Positions 23,301 to 30,900 of a DNA stretch of 64,000 bases are shown in pieces. A program made the translations under genes and the position numbers. Source of the DNA: Ovis canadensis (taxonomy: Eukaryota > Chordata > Mammalia > Artiodactyla > Bovidae); contig NC_091255.1 of the NCBI RefSeq assembly GCF_042477335.2, positions 48,834,501 to 48,898,500 of the forward strand, read 5' to 3'. The stretch's first letter is position 1. Each line of letters starts with the position of its first letter. Under the pieces are notes generated by a model. It was not told the DNA's origin, did not search any database, and saw nothing but the letters and a program-made list of their open reading frames with translations.

Positions 23301-24690
23301 GTAAGGATGTGTGTTGGGGGCATCACAAACCCCAACTTTCTCAGCTCTATGCTGCTTGCTTATGAGGCTGGCCACTTTGGCTACATGGGCAACAAACTTC
23401 TCTTGGGTCCATCCTGAGGACTTAAAATCTGAGCCTGTTTGTGCTTAACAGTCCAGCCAGGCCATCCCATGGAAAAGGTGTTACCTTTTGTTTCAATTGT
23501 TGTTTCTTCTCCTTGTCCAGGTTTACATCCCCACCAGACACCAGCGCCTCTGCCCAATCCAGGCCTCTATCCCCCACCAGTATCCATGTCTCCAGGGCAG
23601 CCACCACCTCAGCAGTTGCTTGCTCCTACTTACTTTTCTGCTCCAGGCGTCATGAACTTTGGTAACCCCAGTTACCCTTATGCTCCAGGGGCATTGCCTC
23701 CCCCACCACCTCCTCATCTGTATCCTAACACACAGGTGAGATGGCTGATGAGATTTTCCTAAGTATACATCCTTTAAATCAGACAAGAATATAGGATGAG
23801 GAGAATACTCAAGGAATTCTAGAGAGCATTTCGGTGCCACTGATTTGCATGTGATGGTAGGAGCTGGAAATGCTACTGAGGTGATGCCTATCATTTGTGC
23901 ATTCTCTTCCATTTTTTAAGTAGTGTTTCATTCAGTTGTTTTAGTATGTCTTAGGTGGGCATGTCTGCAATTTATTTAACTGCATAATAAAGCCATATTC
24001 TACTTACCAGCCCTACCCTTCCCTGTGCTGTTTAACTCCCAACAGGTTAACACCATCTGGTATCTGGAGTGTTACCACTGAACTCAGTGTCTTCTGTTTG
24101 TCAGCTGATGGTAGGAATTAGAGAAAGCTGGGCAGTACTTTGAAGAAGTAGGAACTATATTAGGACATACTAAGGCAGAAAAGAATAATTATTTTAAAGG
24201 GGGGCAGCTTAGAAATTCCCCTATACTCTTACAGATTCCCCTTATAAATTATAAAAAATTCCCCTATACTCTTATTTTTGTGCCTGAATAATATTTCCTA
24301 TAGCATAGTTTGGATGAATTAATTCCTTTTTCTTTTCCTTGCTTATTGGACTCCCAGGCCCCATCGCAGGTATATGGAGGAGTGACCTACTATAACCCCG
24401 CCCAGCAGCAGGTGCAGCCAAAGCCCTCCCCACCCCGGAGGACTCCCCAGCCAGTCACCATCAAGCCCCCACCACCTGAGGTATGCAAGCTTCTAGGAGA
24501 GGAGCTCTGAATAAAGGATGTTAGGGCACATCTGACATCAGTGGGCTTTCCTTTTCTTCAGATTTCCTTCCTTTTCTTGTTGTGTTTCTATGGAAAATGG
24601 TCTTTTTTCTTTTTCCTTTTTTAAAAAATAATGACCTAATAACAAATTTCAACTTTATGATTTCAGGTTGTAAGCAGGGGTTCCAGCTAA
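5385..24690 (+). CDS. CASC3: CASC3 (MLN51/Barentsz), exon junction complex core subunit
   Basis: Coding exons: 5385-5615, 5985-6012, 6491-6528, 18769-18927, 19033-19184, 19730-19906, 20084-20769, 22061-22125, 22816-22930, 23166-23264, 23521-23735, 24358-24480, 24667-24690. They join in frame to 703 codons, the length of human CASC3, then tandem stops TAA TAG. The protein stabilises eIF4A3 on spliced mRNA within the exon junction complex, shuttles between nucleus and cytoplasm, and acts in mRNA localisation, translation and nonsense-mediated decay. Visible parts: a Ser/Gly-rich and acidic N-terminus (1-135); the SELOR eIF4A3-binding segment (about 137-283) with [18 protein letters not shown] and the known contact residues Phe188 and Trp218 at the expected positions; an RG/basic stretch around 270-330; and a Pro-rich C-terminus ending PPPPEVVSRGSS. 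The start is chosen from the [17 protein letters not shown] homology. Exons 2 and 3 are only 28 and 38 nt. Confidence 0.96.
6084..6239 (+). mobile_element. Bov-A2-type SINE monomer with CAG tail
   Basis: Body GGAGAAGGAAATGGCAACCC through GACACGACTGAAGTGACTTAG, ending in six CAG units (6216-6233). A 9-bp target-site duplication CAGACTGTT flanks it (6084-6092 and 6231-6239). It lies in CASC3 intron 2, about 250 bp before exon 3. Confidence 0.9.
6285..6430 (+). repeat. MIR SINE fragment
   Basis: Core phrases GTATGATCTTGGGAAAGTCA and TTTCCATCTGTAAATGGGG are typical of MIR. Old and diverged; CASC3 intron 2. Confidence 0.65.
7150..8070 (+). repeat. L2 LINE remnants
   Basis: Old L2-like phrases appear in order: CAGTGCCAGGAGCTGTGCTA, CTGCCCTCATGGAATTTACA, GAATGATGAGTAGGAGTTAG, and TTTGGATTTTATTCTAAGAA. 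Highly diverged; edges uncertain. Confidence 0.6.
9195..9345 (+). repeat. L2 3'-end fragment
   Basis: Contains GCAAGCTCCTGGAGGGCTGAGACTGTC-like text broken into GCAAGCTCCTGGAGG and GGCCCTCAATAAACTTTCC, the usual 3' end of L2 copies. Confidence 0.55.
9355..9600 (-). repeat. Probable old L1 3' fragment
   Basis: Text such as CTGCATTTACAAAAAAAATCGCAAAGAGAATA and ACATTCCTGTGTTAAC resembles L1M 3' regions in antisense. Weakly supported. Confidence 0.35.
9935..10065. repeat. Old non-autonomous DNA transposon (MER type)
   Basis: GTCAAATAGGATAGTCACC and CCATATGTGGCTATTCGAG, ending TTGGACAGCACTGATC. The CACATGTGGCTA core and near-palindromic ends (TCAAATA / TTGGACA) match a common MER-class element. 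A related copy is at 21115-21268. Confidence 0.55.
10878..11102 (-). mobile_element. Bov-tA SINE with 10-bp target-site duplication
   Basis: Antisense Bov-tA body (TTGTGTCCGACTCTTTGCGA ... GGATCGAACCCGGGTCTC ... CCATCTGAGCCACC). The duplication AGTGCTAGTC is exact at 10878-10887 and 11093-11102. Confidence 0.92.
11270..11302. repeat. CA/TA microsatellite
   Basis: Short run of ACAC then TATATA repeats in CASC3 intron 3. Confidence 0.8.
12999..13154 (+). mobile_element. Bov-tA SINE (internally deleted) inside L1
   Basis: The body at 13012-13141 lacks the middle of the element. It is bounded by an exact 13-bp duplication AATATTCCATTGT (12999-13011 and 13142-13154) made from the host L1 sequence, proving insertion after the L1. 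Confidence 0.92.
13597..13907 (-). mobile_element. CHR-family SINE inside L1
   Basis: Antisense CHR element: TTATTTTTGGCCGTGCTGGG, AGCACAGGCTTAGTAGGGC, GACCAGGGATCGAACCTGTG, ending ACCACCAGGGAAGTCCC. The L1 resumes immediately after. Confidence 0.88.
14955..15370 (+). mobile_element. Artiodactyl L1 3'UTR fragment with an internal CHR SINE
   Basis: ACTGTACAGCATAAGGAACTA, TATTCAGTATCCTGTGATAA, and CTTTGCTGTGCAGCAATAAT, ending ACTATACTTCAATAAAAG: a standard ruminant L1 3' end. A CHR SINE (+) occupies 15085-15198. A CA/TA microsatellite (15203-15262, 15290-15303) follows it. Confidence 0.8.
15592..15765 (+). mobile_element. Bov-tA SINE (partly deleted)
   Basis: GCTAAAGAATCTGCCTGCAG, GGGAAGATCCCCTGGAGAAT, and GAATTCCATGGACAGAGGAG are present. 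Part of the tRNA-like head is missing. CASC3 intron 3. Confidence 0.88.
16684..16817 (+). mobile_element. Bov-A2-type SINE monomer ending in (CAG)8
   Basis: ATGGCAACCCACTTCAGTG through GACACGACTGAAGCAACTT, followed by eight CAG units at 16793-16816. Confidence 0.88.
17830..17955 (-). repeat. L1 3' fragment
   Basis: TTTGAGGTAAAATTGTACTG, GTGTAACAACAGCATAATCG, and GATTATCACAATAAGCTTAG match antisense L1 3' sequence. Confidence 0.55.
18034..18219 (-). mobile_element. Bov-tA SINE
   Basis: TTTAGTCGCTAAGTTGTTTC, GACCCCATGGACTGTAGCCC, and ending CTGAGCCACCTGGGAAGCC. CASC3 intron 3. Confidence 0.9.
18262..18374 (-). mobile_element. CHR-family SINE fragment
   Basis: GAGTTGAACCTGGGCCCTTG and CCTAACCACTGGACTGCTGG, ending GAATTCCCT, match the antisense head of CHR SINEs. 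Confidence 0.75.
18580..18752 (-). mobile_element. CHR-family SINE abutting CASC3 exon 4
   Basis: ATTATTTATTTATTTGCACC, TCTTAGTTGCGGCATGTGGG, TTCCCTGACCCAAGGGTTG, and GGACCACCAAGAAAGTACC. The SINE end is at about 18752, only 16 nt before the first base of exon 4 (18769). The remaining intron is AGGAAACTTTTTTCAG. Confidence 0.85.
19225..19370 (+). repeat. MIR SINE
   Basis: TACTACATGCCAGGCACTTT, TACCTGTATTATCTTATTT, and ACAAATGAGGAAAGTAAGAC, a typical MIR, in CASC3 intron 5. Confidence 0.75.
20770..22060 (+). other. CASC3: CASC3 intron 7
   Basis: Mostly unique sequence. It contains an old MER-type DNA transposon at 21115-21268 (GCCCAGTAGAATTTTCTGTA, then CCATATGTGGCTAGTGGATA). I see nothing else specific. 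Confidence 0.6.
22302..22697 (-). mobile_element. CHR-family SINE, long copy
   Basis: TTGGTTGCGCTGGGTCTTCA, TTTTCTCTAGTTGTGGACAG, GACCAGGGATCAAACCCATG, and GTGCCACCAGAGAAGTCC. An internal tandem duplication of the CTTCAGTAATTGT segment lengthens it. CASC3 intron 8. Confidence 0.88.
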
Positions 24691-25049
24691 TAGGAATTTC
24701 TGAATATTTTAAATCTAATATCAAATAAAAGTAAGTGTAAAACTTATTGTGACTCGGAATGTTCTTAAAACTAATATTCATGCTTACTCACTCAACAATC
24801 ACCTAATTAACACTCTAAGTTGTAATCATGGGATGTCTCGGGGAGGTTTAGAGGAGTCCCAAAATTTGCCAATTTCTTTGTTTTATGAATGCATTAAGTA
24901 GGGTTGAGTGGAAACCATTGTCAGTGTGGCAGCATTTTATTTGGGAAGATGGAAGGAAAAACTGCAAGAGGGCATTCTTTATTAAAGAAAAGGGGAAATC
25001 TGAATTTGAGGTGTTATAGCATAGCCAGTTCTAAAGGTTGTGGAGGAAG

Positions 25050-25168
25050 AACTTCCCTGGTGGTCCAGTGGTTAAGACTTCAAGCTGCCAGTCCAGAGGG
25101 TATGGGTCCGGTCCCTGGTTGGAAAACTAAGATCCCATATGCCATGCAGCATGGCCAAAAGATTTTTT
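25050..25168 (+). mobile_element. CHR-family SINE, short copy
   Basis: ACTTCCCTGGTGGTCCAGTG, GTCCCTGGTTGGAAAACTAA, and GCCATGCAGCATGGCCAAAA, followed by an A-rich tail. Lies in the inferred CASC3 terminal intron. Confidence 0.88.
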
Positions 25169-27060
25169 AAAATGATAATAATAAATAGATTTTAAAAACC
25201 ACTCTTTAAAAAACAAAGGCTGTGGAGGACAGAAACCAGGAGGTTTTGTTGTTGTGTTGTTTAAGGGATATTTCTTTAGTGTACATTATTTAGAAATGTG
25301 GCTTCTTGAAAATAGCTTGTAAATGTCTGAAAGGTCCAGTAACATTTTGGTGGCTCTTCCCTTTTTCTCACTCCTGTCAGGACAGCAGAAATGAAAACCT
25401 AGGAGAGAAGAGAAAACAACTGGCTGGCTGCGCCAGGAGAGCATTGAAGATCCAAGGTGGCTCCTACCAGCGAGCAACTGAATGAAGGGGACTCCTGCCT
25501 TCCTCTGAGGATAGGCTCTTTTGGATAAATGAGAAACAAGTGGACTTTCTCCCATTCTCAATTTGCATTTGTGTCGACTGTGCTCAGAGGAGCAGAGATC
25601 CAGACAGCACAGGCTTCTGAGTCTAGGAGCCCACGTCGTTTGCTCTTCTTCACTTTCTCCTGGGAAATTTGTGTCTTCCCCTCCAGGCTCTGTCCTGTTT
25701 TGTTTTGTTTTCTAAGATGTCCATTTTTAAAGCCTGGCTTGTTGTTCTTAAATTAATATTCTTTTAGTCCATCACCCTACCCCATCTCCTGCCCCTCTTT
25801 TTCACTCTCTCTGCCTTTAAATTAAACAAGTTCATTCTTTGGTTTACTAGCTCCTCTGGGTTCCCTTTTGGCTTTTCCCTACATCCCAGATAATTGAGAA
25901 CTTACCAGCCAGTCTGCCCCCACCAAGTCTACAAAGAGCTGACCTTTCGTTTTTTTCTTGGCGTTTTTTATTGTGTACTTGGAGTTTGTTAAGTTTTCTA
26001 ATACTGTGGAAGCATTGCTGTCTGCACAGAATGTCCCATTGTGGAGAAAATCTCACTGTGGTAGGAGCCCTTTTTCTTGACTTGGGTTTTTAGAATTTTG
26101 AGCCTCCATCAGTCTCTGTACTCTGATAATCTTTAGTTCTCTACTGAAGGCAGAATGTCAACAGTGGGGAGAGATGGCAAACCAGAAGATTTAGTGAGAA
26201 AGGGAGGGTAGAGTGAGAGCCTTTGCACCTTTGGGGTGTGTATTAACAGTCCTCAGGGCTCAGTCTTTGAGGTGAGTGGAGTTAGAGGGCTCTGCTCTTT
26301 TTTCCATCCTTTCTACCACACCCTTTTCCAGTTGCTATGGACCAATGCATCTCTAGAGGTAAATATTACCTAGCCAGCAATCGTCCCTGTCCATTGCAAT
26401 TGCCCTTCTCCTCGTCTTTCCTGCTATAAGTGTTTTAGGTATTACTACCTTATTTTCCCAAGGACAGTTTTACTCCTGTCCTTGCAAACAGGATACCACA
26501 CCTGGGCCTAAAAGCAGTCACTTTTCAGGGCAAGGGCTCCTCCCTCCTTTCCTCCCTATCTATGGCACTGAACCACTCCCCTGCTGCCTCTGCAGAAGAG
26601 ATTCCTGTTACTACGGCACTTGCATCTGCCAGGGGTCACTTGGCCACTGTCCCTATCTTACAGAACCTGAGGGAGAAGGTGGCAGCTGTGTCTCTCCCCA
26701 AGTAATGTCACTAATTCTGTCCCTTCTCTTCAGCAGTTGGCTTAACCACTTTGAGTCACAGGTGTGGGGTAGGAGGGGAGAGAGGCACTCAAGCTGGAAC
26801 CCCCAAGGAGGAAATAACTAAGAGATTCTTCCAAGGGTAGCGCATGGTTGTGCCTTTTGTAGGCTGTTCCCTTTGCCTTAAACCCGAAGACGTCTCCTCA
26901 AGCCAGTGGGCCGCATGCCCAAATTCCCAGACCTTAAGACACTGTGACAGTTGTCTCTGTTGGTCCACTGTGTTTTGTTGCAAGAATTTCTCCATGTGTA
27001 TTGTTGTTTGTAACTGTTTTGAAGAGCGCACATATGTGATTGGCATTGTGACTTGATGAT

Positions 27061-27085
27061 AATAAAATTTAGACATGTAAACTTA
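27061..27085 (+). terminator. CASC3: CASC3 polyadenylation signal
   Basis: AATAAA at 27061-27066, with T/GT-rich sequence on both sides. Cleavage is expected near 27080-27090. Confidence 0.75.
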
Positions 27086-27564
27086 GCTCCTTTGCCAGTG
27101 TTTTGCATGAGTCTTGATCTGGGAGGGAGGGAAGAGGACTCCCTGACTCCATAGAGTCACAGTCACAACTCTGGCCAGCTCACGCTTGAGAAATGGAAAC
27201 CCAAAGAGGTGAGAAGCCCCTGTGGGGCCATAAGTGACTCCCCATCGATTAACTTTCTTAACCACATTGCCGCATAGACACCAGGAATATGCAGTCCTTT
27301 AGACTGCAAGTGCAGGGGCCAGAAAAACGAATAGATGCTGTGTGCCCACATGATATCTTGTATCCCTCATGCCTGCCTGCCTTTGTGTTTGGCAGGCAAG
27401 TTTCCCAGGGTGGTGCCCCACATGTCAATATAACTGTACCAGGTCCTGGATAAGGGGGAAGTGTGAAGTAGCTGTCCTCTTAAGGAAATTTGCACTGGCA
27501 TGAAACATCAAGGACCACAGTATGAGAGGCTCGTATCAGTCTTAGTGCAATTAAAGAAGAGGGG

Positions 27565-27664
27565 ACACTCCAGTATTCTTGCCTGAGAAATGTCATGGAC
27601 AGAGGAGTCTGGCGGGCTACAGTCCATGGCATCGCTGAGTTGGACACAACTTAGAACAACACAC
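27565..27664 (+). mobile_element. Bov-tA SINE 3' fragment
   Basis: CACTCCAGTATTCTTGCCTG through GGGCTACAGTCCATGG to GACACAACTTAGAACAACAC. The 5' head is missing. Confidence 0.85.
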
Positions 27665-28708
27665 AATCCGGCAGATTGTGATTTGGGGAAATCTTGATGG
27701 AAATGTGGCATAAAATGAAGAGTGAAGTGACCTAGCAATATGGAATACAGAATTTTGTAAGAAATTAAAATTTATGTATAGAATAATTAATAGTTGCATA
27801 TATTCAAAGTCTGGCTAAAGGAAAAAAAGAGAGCGAAAGACCAGCTCTGGCTTATGCTGCCAGTTAGCTAGGCCACTGGGTAGCTAGCTTTGAGTTGACT
27901 TGCTTCCTCCTCCAGATCCTGGGTGGTGTGGAAGTTTACTACAAAGGCTGTCCCTGGTGTAGGGCAGCAATTGAGTTCAGTGTGGAGCTGGCAGCAGCTG
28001 TCCTTGAGTCCCACAGATCTTTGTGGTATATCTTCAAATGACAGTTGGGACTCCCTCCTATGCCCATTGCTGCTGCTGCCACAGCCAGAGAACCATGTAC
28101 TCTTCTGACCCTCACCCCAGATTTCTCTTTGAGTCATGTCAGTTAACTTCCCTTCTCCTATGCAGAGTGATGGGTAACTATGGGCCTGATCTCATGGGGT
28201 CATACAAAGAATGCCAGCCAGCCTTGGAGGTGGGTCGCTGGCAGGAGGAATAAGCTTGTTTAGATACTTCCCCCTCACCCCTGCCTCTTGATTCTCCAGT
28301 CCTGCAGTTAGATCCCATTGCTCTCTCTGTTGCCCTGGTAACCAGCTCAGCAAGAAGAAACTCAAGCTCAGCAAAGCCCCCAGGTTCTCTGCCCTCCCAG
28401 CCTGCCTCTCAGTGGGCAGAAAGAAGGCAACTGTTAGGGGCAGACAAATCAGCCTTAGGTAGTCCTGCTCTATCCCCTTCCAGAAGTCCATGGACTGGGT
28501 GCTTAAACTTTTTGGCCCCATTCTCCTCACAGGTGTTAATCACACCGCCCTCTTTCCCTGTTTCTTCCATCATAGAGTGTAGATGCCTTGACAACTATCT
28601 TCTCCATGAGGTCAGCACGTGGGCCTTATCAGAACAACAAAGGACTTAAAATTCCAAAGTTGTCTCCCAGCATCAGTAGCCCACTTAGGTTGGGTTGTCC
28701 CTCTAGGG

Positions 28709-28886
28709 CAGTAATTCTCAATCCTGGCTACACAAATCACTTGAGGATCCTTTAAAAAAAAAAAAATACCATAAACCCTGGCCCTACCTCAGCGATCTGA
28801 TTTAATTAATTTGAGGTGTGGCCGGGGCAACATTATTTTTGAAAAGTTCCCTGGATTACAATGTGCAACTGGGGCGAGAACCAGTG
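28709..28886 (+). repeat. MER5A-type hAT DNA transposon remnant
   Basis: Begins CAGTAATTCTCAATCCTGGC and ends GAGAACCAGTG, an inverted-terminal-repeat pattern (CAGTGGTTCTC) typical of MER5A. An internal A-run is present. Confidence 0.7.
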
Positions 28887-30419
28887 CTGTTCCAGGAGCA
28901 CCATAACTTGATGCTGGTTTTCCTCTCTGATTCAAGATCTTGAACTTAGTCTATGCCTGATGTCCTTGAGTAGTTGGAGGGTGCTGGGGTCCTGATCCCC
29001 AATTCCAATTTCCAGGAATCTCTTTGACCCTTGTATTTGCAGCCCCAACACGCTCCACACTCCCCAATTCTTCCCCCTTCCTAAATGACAATCCCAAATC
29101 CTGCCCAGAGAGGACGTTACCAAGGCAACCAGCTTAATCTGGTAACTGTGGCATGTGCTGGGAGTGGAGCCCTCCTCTCTTCTTACTCAGTTCATGAAAT
29201 GCCTGGGGAGCTCCAAGCCACTCCAGCCAGCTTCCCCTCTTGACCCCAGGGACATCAGGGTATCCAGTGAAGAGAGTATCAGGAAACTGATACTTGGATC
29301 TCTATTCTAGCTTGTCAGCCAAAATTGTGTTCTCTCCTTTTTTACTGTTCCTTTTTGCAAATCCACAAACAGATGGGTGTGCAAAGCTTTAATTCTGTGA
29401 ACACATGTTCTTGTACACATCGGACCAGATAAGCACACATGGTGACACGTGTAGTACACACCCTGTTCAGTTCTGCCACCACTCCAGGCTTTCGCATTCC
29501 TTCTCTGCCTGGCCCATGCACAGTAAACAGAGGTGGGGCATTGTCCAAGGAGCCTCAACCCACATGTTGCCTGGTGCCACTGCCCCACCTTGTTACTTTA
29601 CACTTGACGTGATTACCCTCAGCGTGTCTCCATACCCGCCTTTACCTGGGACAGTCTATCCTTAGCGACAGAATGCTTTGAGCATAGGCATCAGAAATAA
29701 GGATCATCTGGAGTGCATATTCGGTACCGCTTTCCCCACTCCATGGCTATGTCACCTCTGGAGGGTCTCTCTATGCCTGATGGTGTTGGTTGGCAGTTCT
29801 ACAGCTTGTCACCCATCTCCAGGGCTCTGCTTCCTCCTGCTGCCAGCAGGTGAAGGTGCCCTTGTGCTCCTGGTCTCGCTCTCCCTCTGCCTACCATCTC
29901 TTCTCCTCACCCTAATTAGACTTGCCACAACCTGCTACTCTCTGCTTGGCTTCTACCTGCCTGCCAGTACCTGCCTCTCACAGGCCAGGCCCTCACCATC
30001 TATTGTGCCCTACCAGAAAGGGCAGATGGTTGGTGCACCCCCCCCCCCGCCCCCCGCCCCCATTCCAATGCCATTTCACTCGAGGCCTCCCCAGCCCTTT
30101 TTACAGAAAGAAGATAAAGACCACATACTCCACTGAGTAGGGCAACAGAGGGCACAATCGAGATCGAGAGTTATGGACACCCAGTCAGCAATTTTTGTAG
30201 GCCTCCCTCACTTGAATACAGGCAGGTCCATCAAGGTGTGCAGCCTGATTTTTTGCAGTGATACCAAGAGTCCTCGTAAGCCTCGAGCCAGGAAGCTCCC
30301 TCTCCACTGGTAAATGACTCCCTCACCCTTGCCATTAATGTCTGCGTCTACTCCGAACCCAATCCCATTCAGCCCCTTACTGTTTTCCCTCACCGTCAGC
30401 CCCAGCGCCCCAAGTTCAA

Positions 30420-30900
30420 GCCTCGCGTGGCCCAGGTGGGCGGGCCCATGAAGGGTAGGGGCGGGGACTGGGCGGGGACTGGAGAAGGGGGCGCGGTCTC
30501 AGTTCTGCCACCTTCCCCCCGGCCAGGAGCGCAGCCGCCGCCGCCGCCGCGTCCTCACAGCCTTGCGCTCCGCCCGCTGCCTCTGCCGCCGCAGCCCGGC
30601 CCAGGAGCGCAGATCCTTTGGGCACCGGCCCCGCAGCCAGCCCACCCTTTGGGCCGCGTGCGCTGCAGCCGGCATGGGGGGCCACTGAGAGCCGGCACTC
30701 CTTCCCTCTGGTACCTCCCCCGGCCACTGGCCACTGGACTCCTGCCAGCGAGCCTCGGGCACCTCTGGCCCCAGTCCGGAGCCTGGCACGGCCCTCAGCT
30801 CTGCCCCTCCGGCTCTGAGCATCGTGTCCCTGCCCCCCCCGCCCGTGCCTGGGACACCTGGGTCCCCCGGCGGCCCTGAGGAGAGGGGCGGGGGGGGGTT
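30420..30900 (+). promoter_or_regulatory. RAPGEFL1: RAPGEFL1 CpG-island promoter and 5'UTR
   Basis: A CpG island extends from about 30420 through coding exon 1. GC boxes are at about 30436 (GTGGGCGGGCC) and 30455-30480 (tandem GGGGCGGGG / GGGCGGGG). There is no TATA box; the start site is unknown. If transcription starts upstream, two upstream open frames exist: one from ATG 30448 to TGA 30877-30879 (in frame but closed), and a four-codon one at 30674-30688. A G-run at 30884-30898 sits 2 nt before the RAPGEFL1 ATG. Confidence 0.7.

Larger units (their letters stand above)
24691..27085 (+). other. CASC3: CASC3 3' untranslated region with probable terminal intron
   Basis: After the stop, exon 13 probably ends at 24730, just before a strong donor GTAAGTGT (24731). 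A good acceptor CTCACTCCTGTCAG ends at 25380, so the last, wholly untranslated exon would be 25381 to about 27085 (1.7 kb). The inferred intron (24731-25380) holds a CHR SINE (+) at 25050-25165. Exon 14 itself shows no recognisable transposon. The splicing is inferred from signals and from the known presence of a non-coding last exon in mammalian CASC3. Confidence 0.65.
27086..30420. other. CASC3-RAPGEFL1 intergenic region
   Basis: Mostly unique, fairly GC-balanced DNA with no gene I can support. It contains a partial Bov-tA (27565-27664), a MER5A-type element (28709-28886) and a C-rich homopolymer-like tract (30040-30062). Open frames near 29678-30136 are Pro-rich and without family resemblance. 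Regulatory DNA for RAPGEFL1 may lie here, but I see no defined element. Confidence 0.6.

Noticed and set aside
29678-30136. 152-codon open frame upstream of RAPGEFL1
   Set aside because: Low complexity, Pro-rich end made by a C-tract; no splice signals or homology that I recognise.
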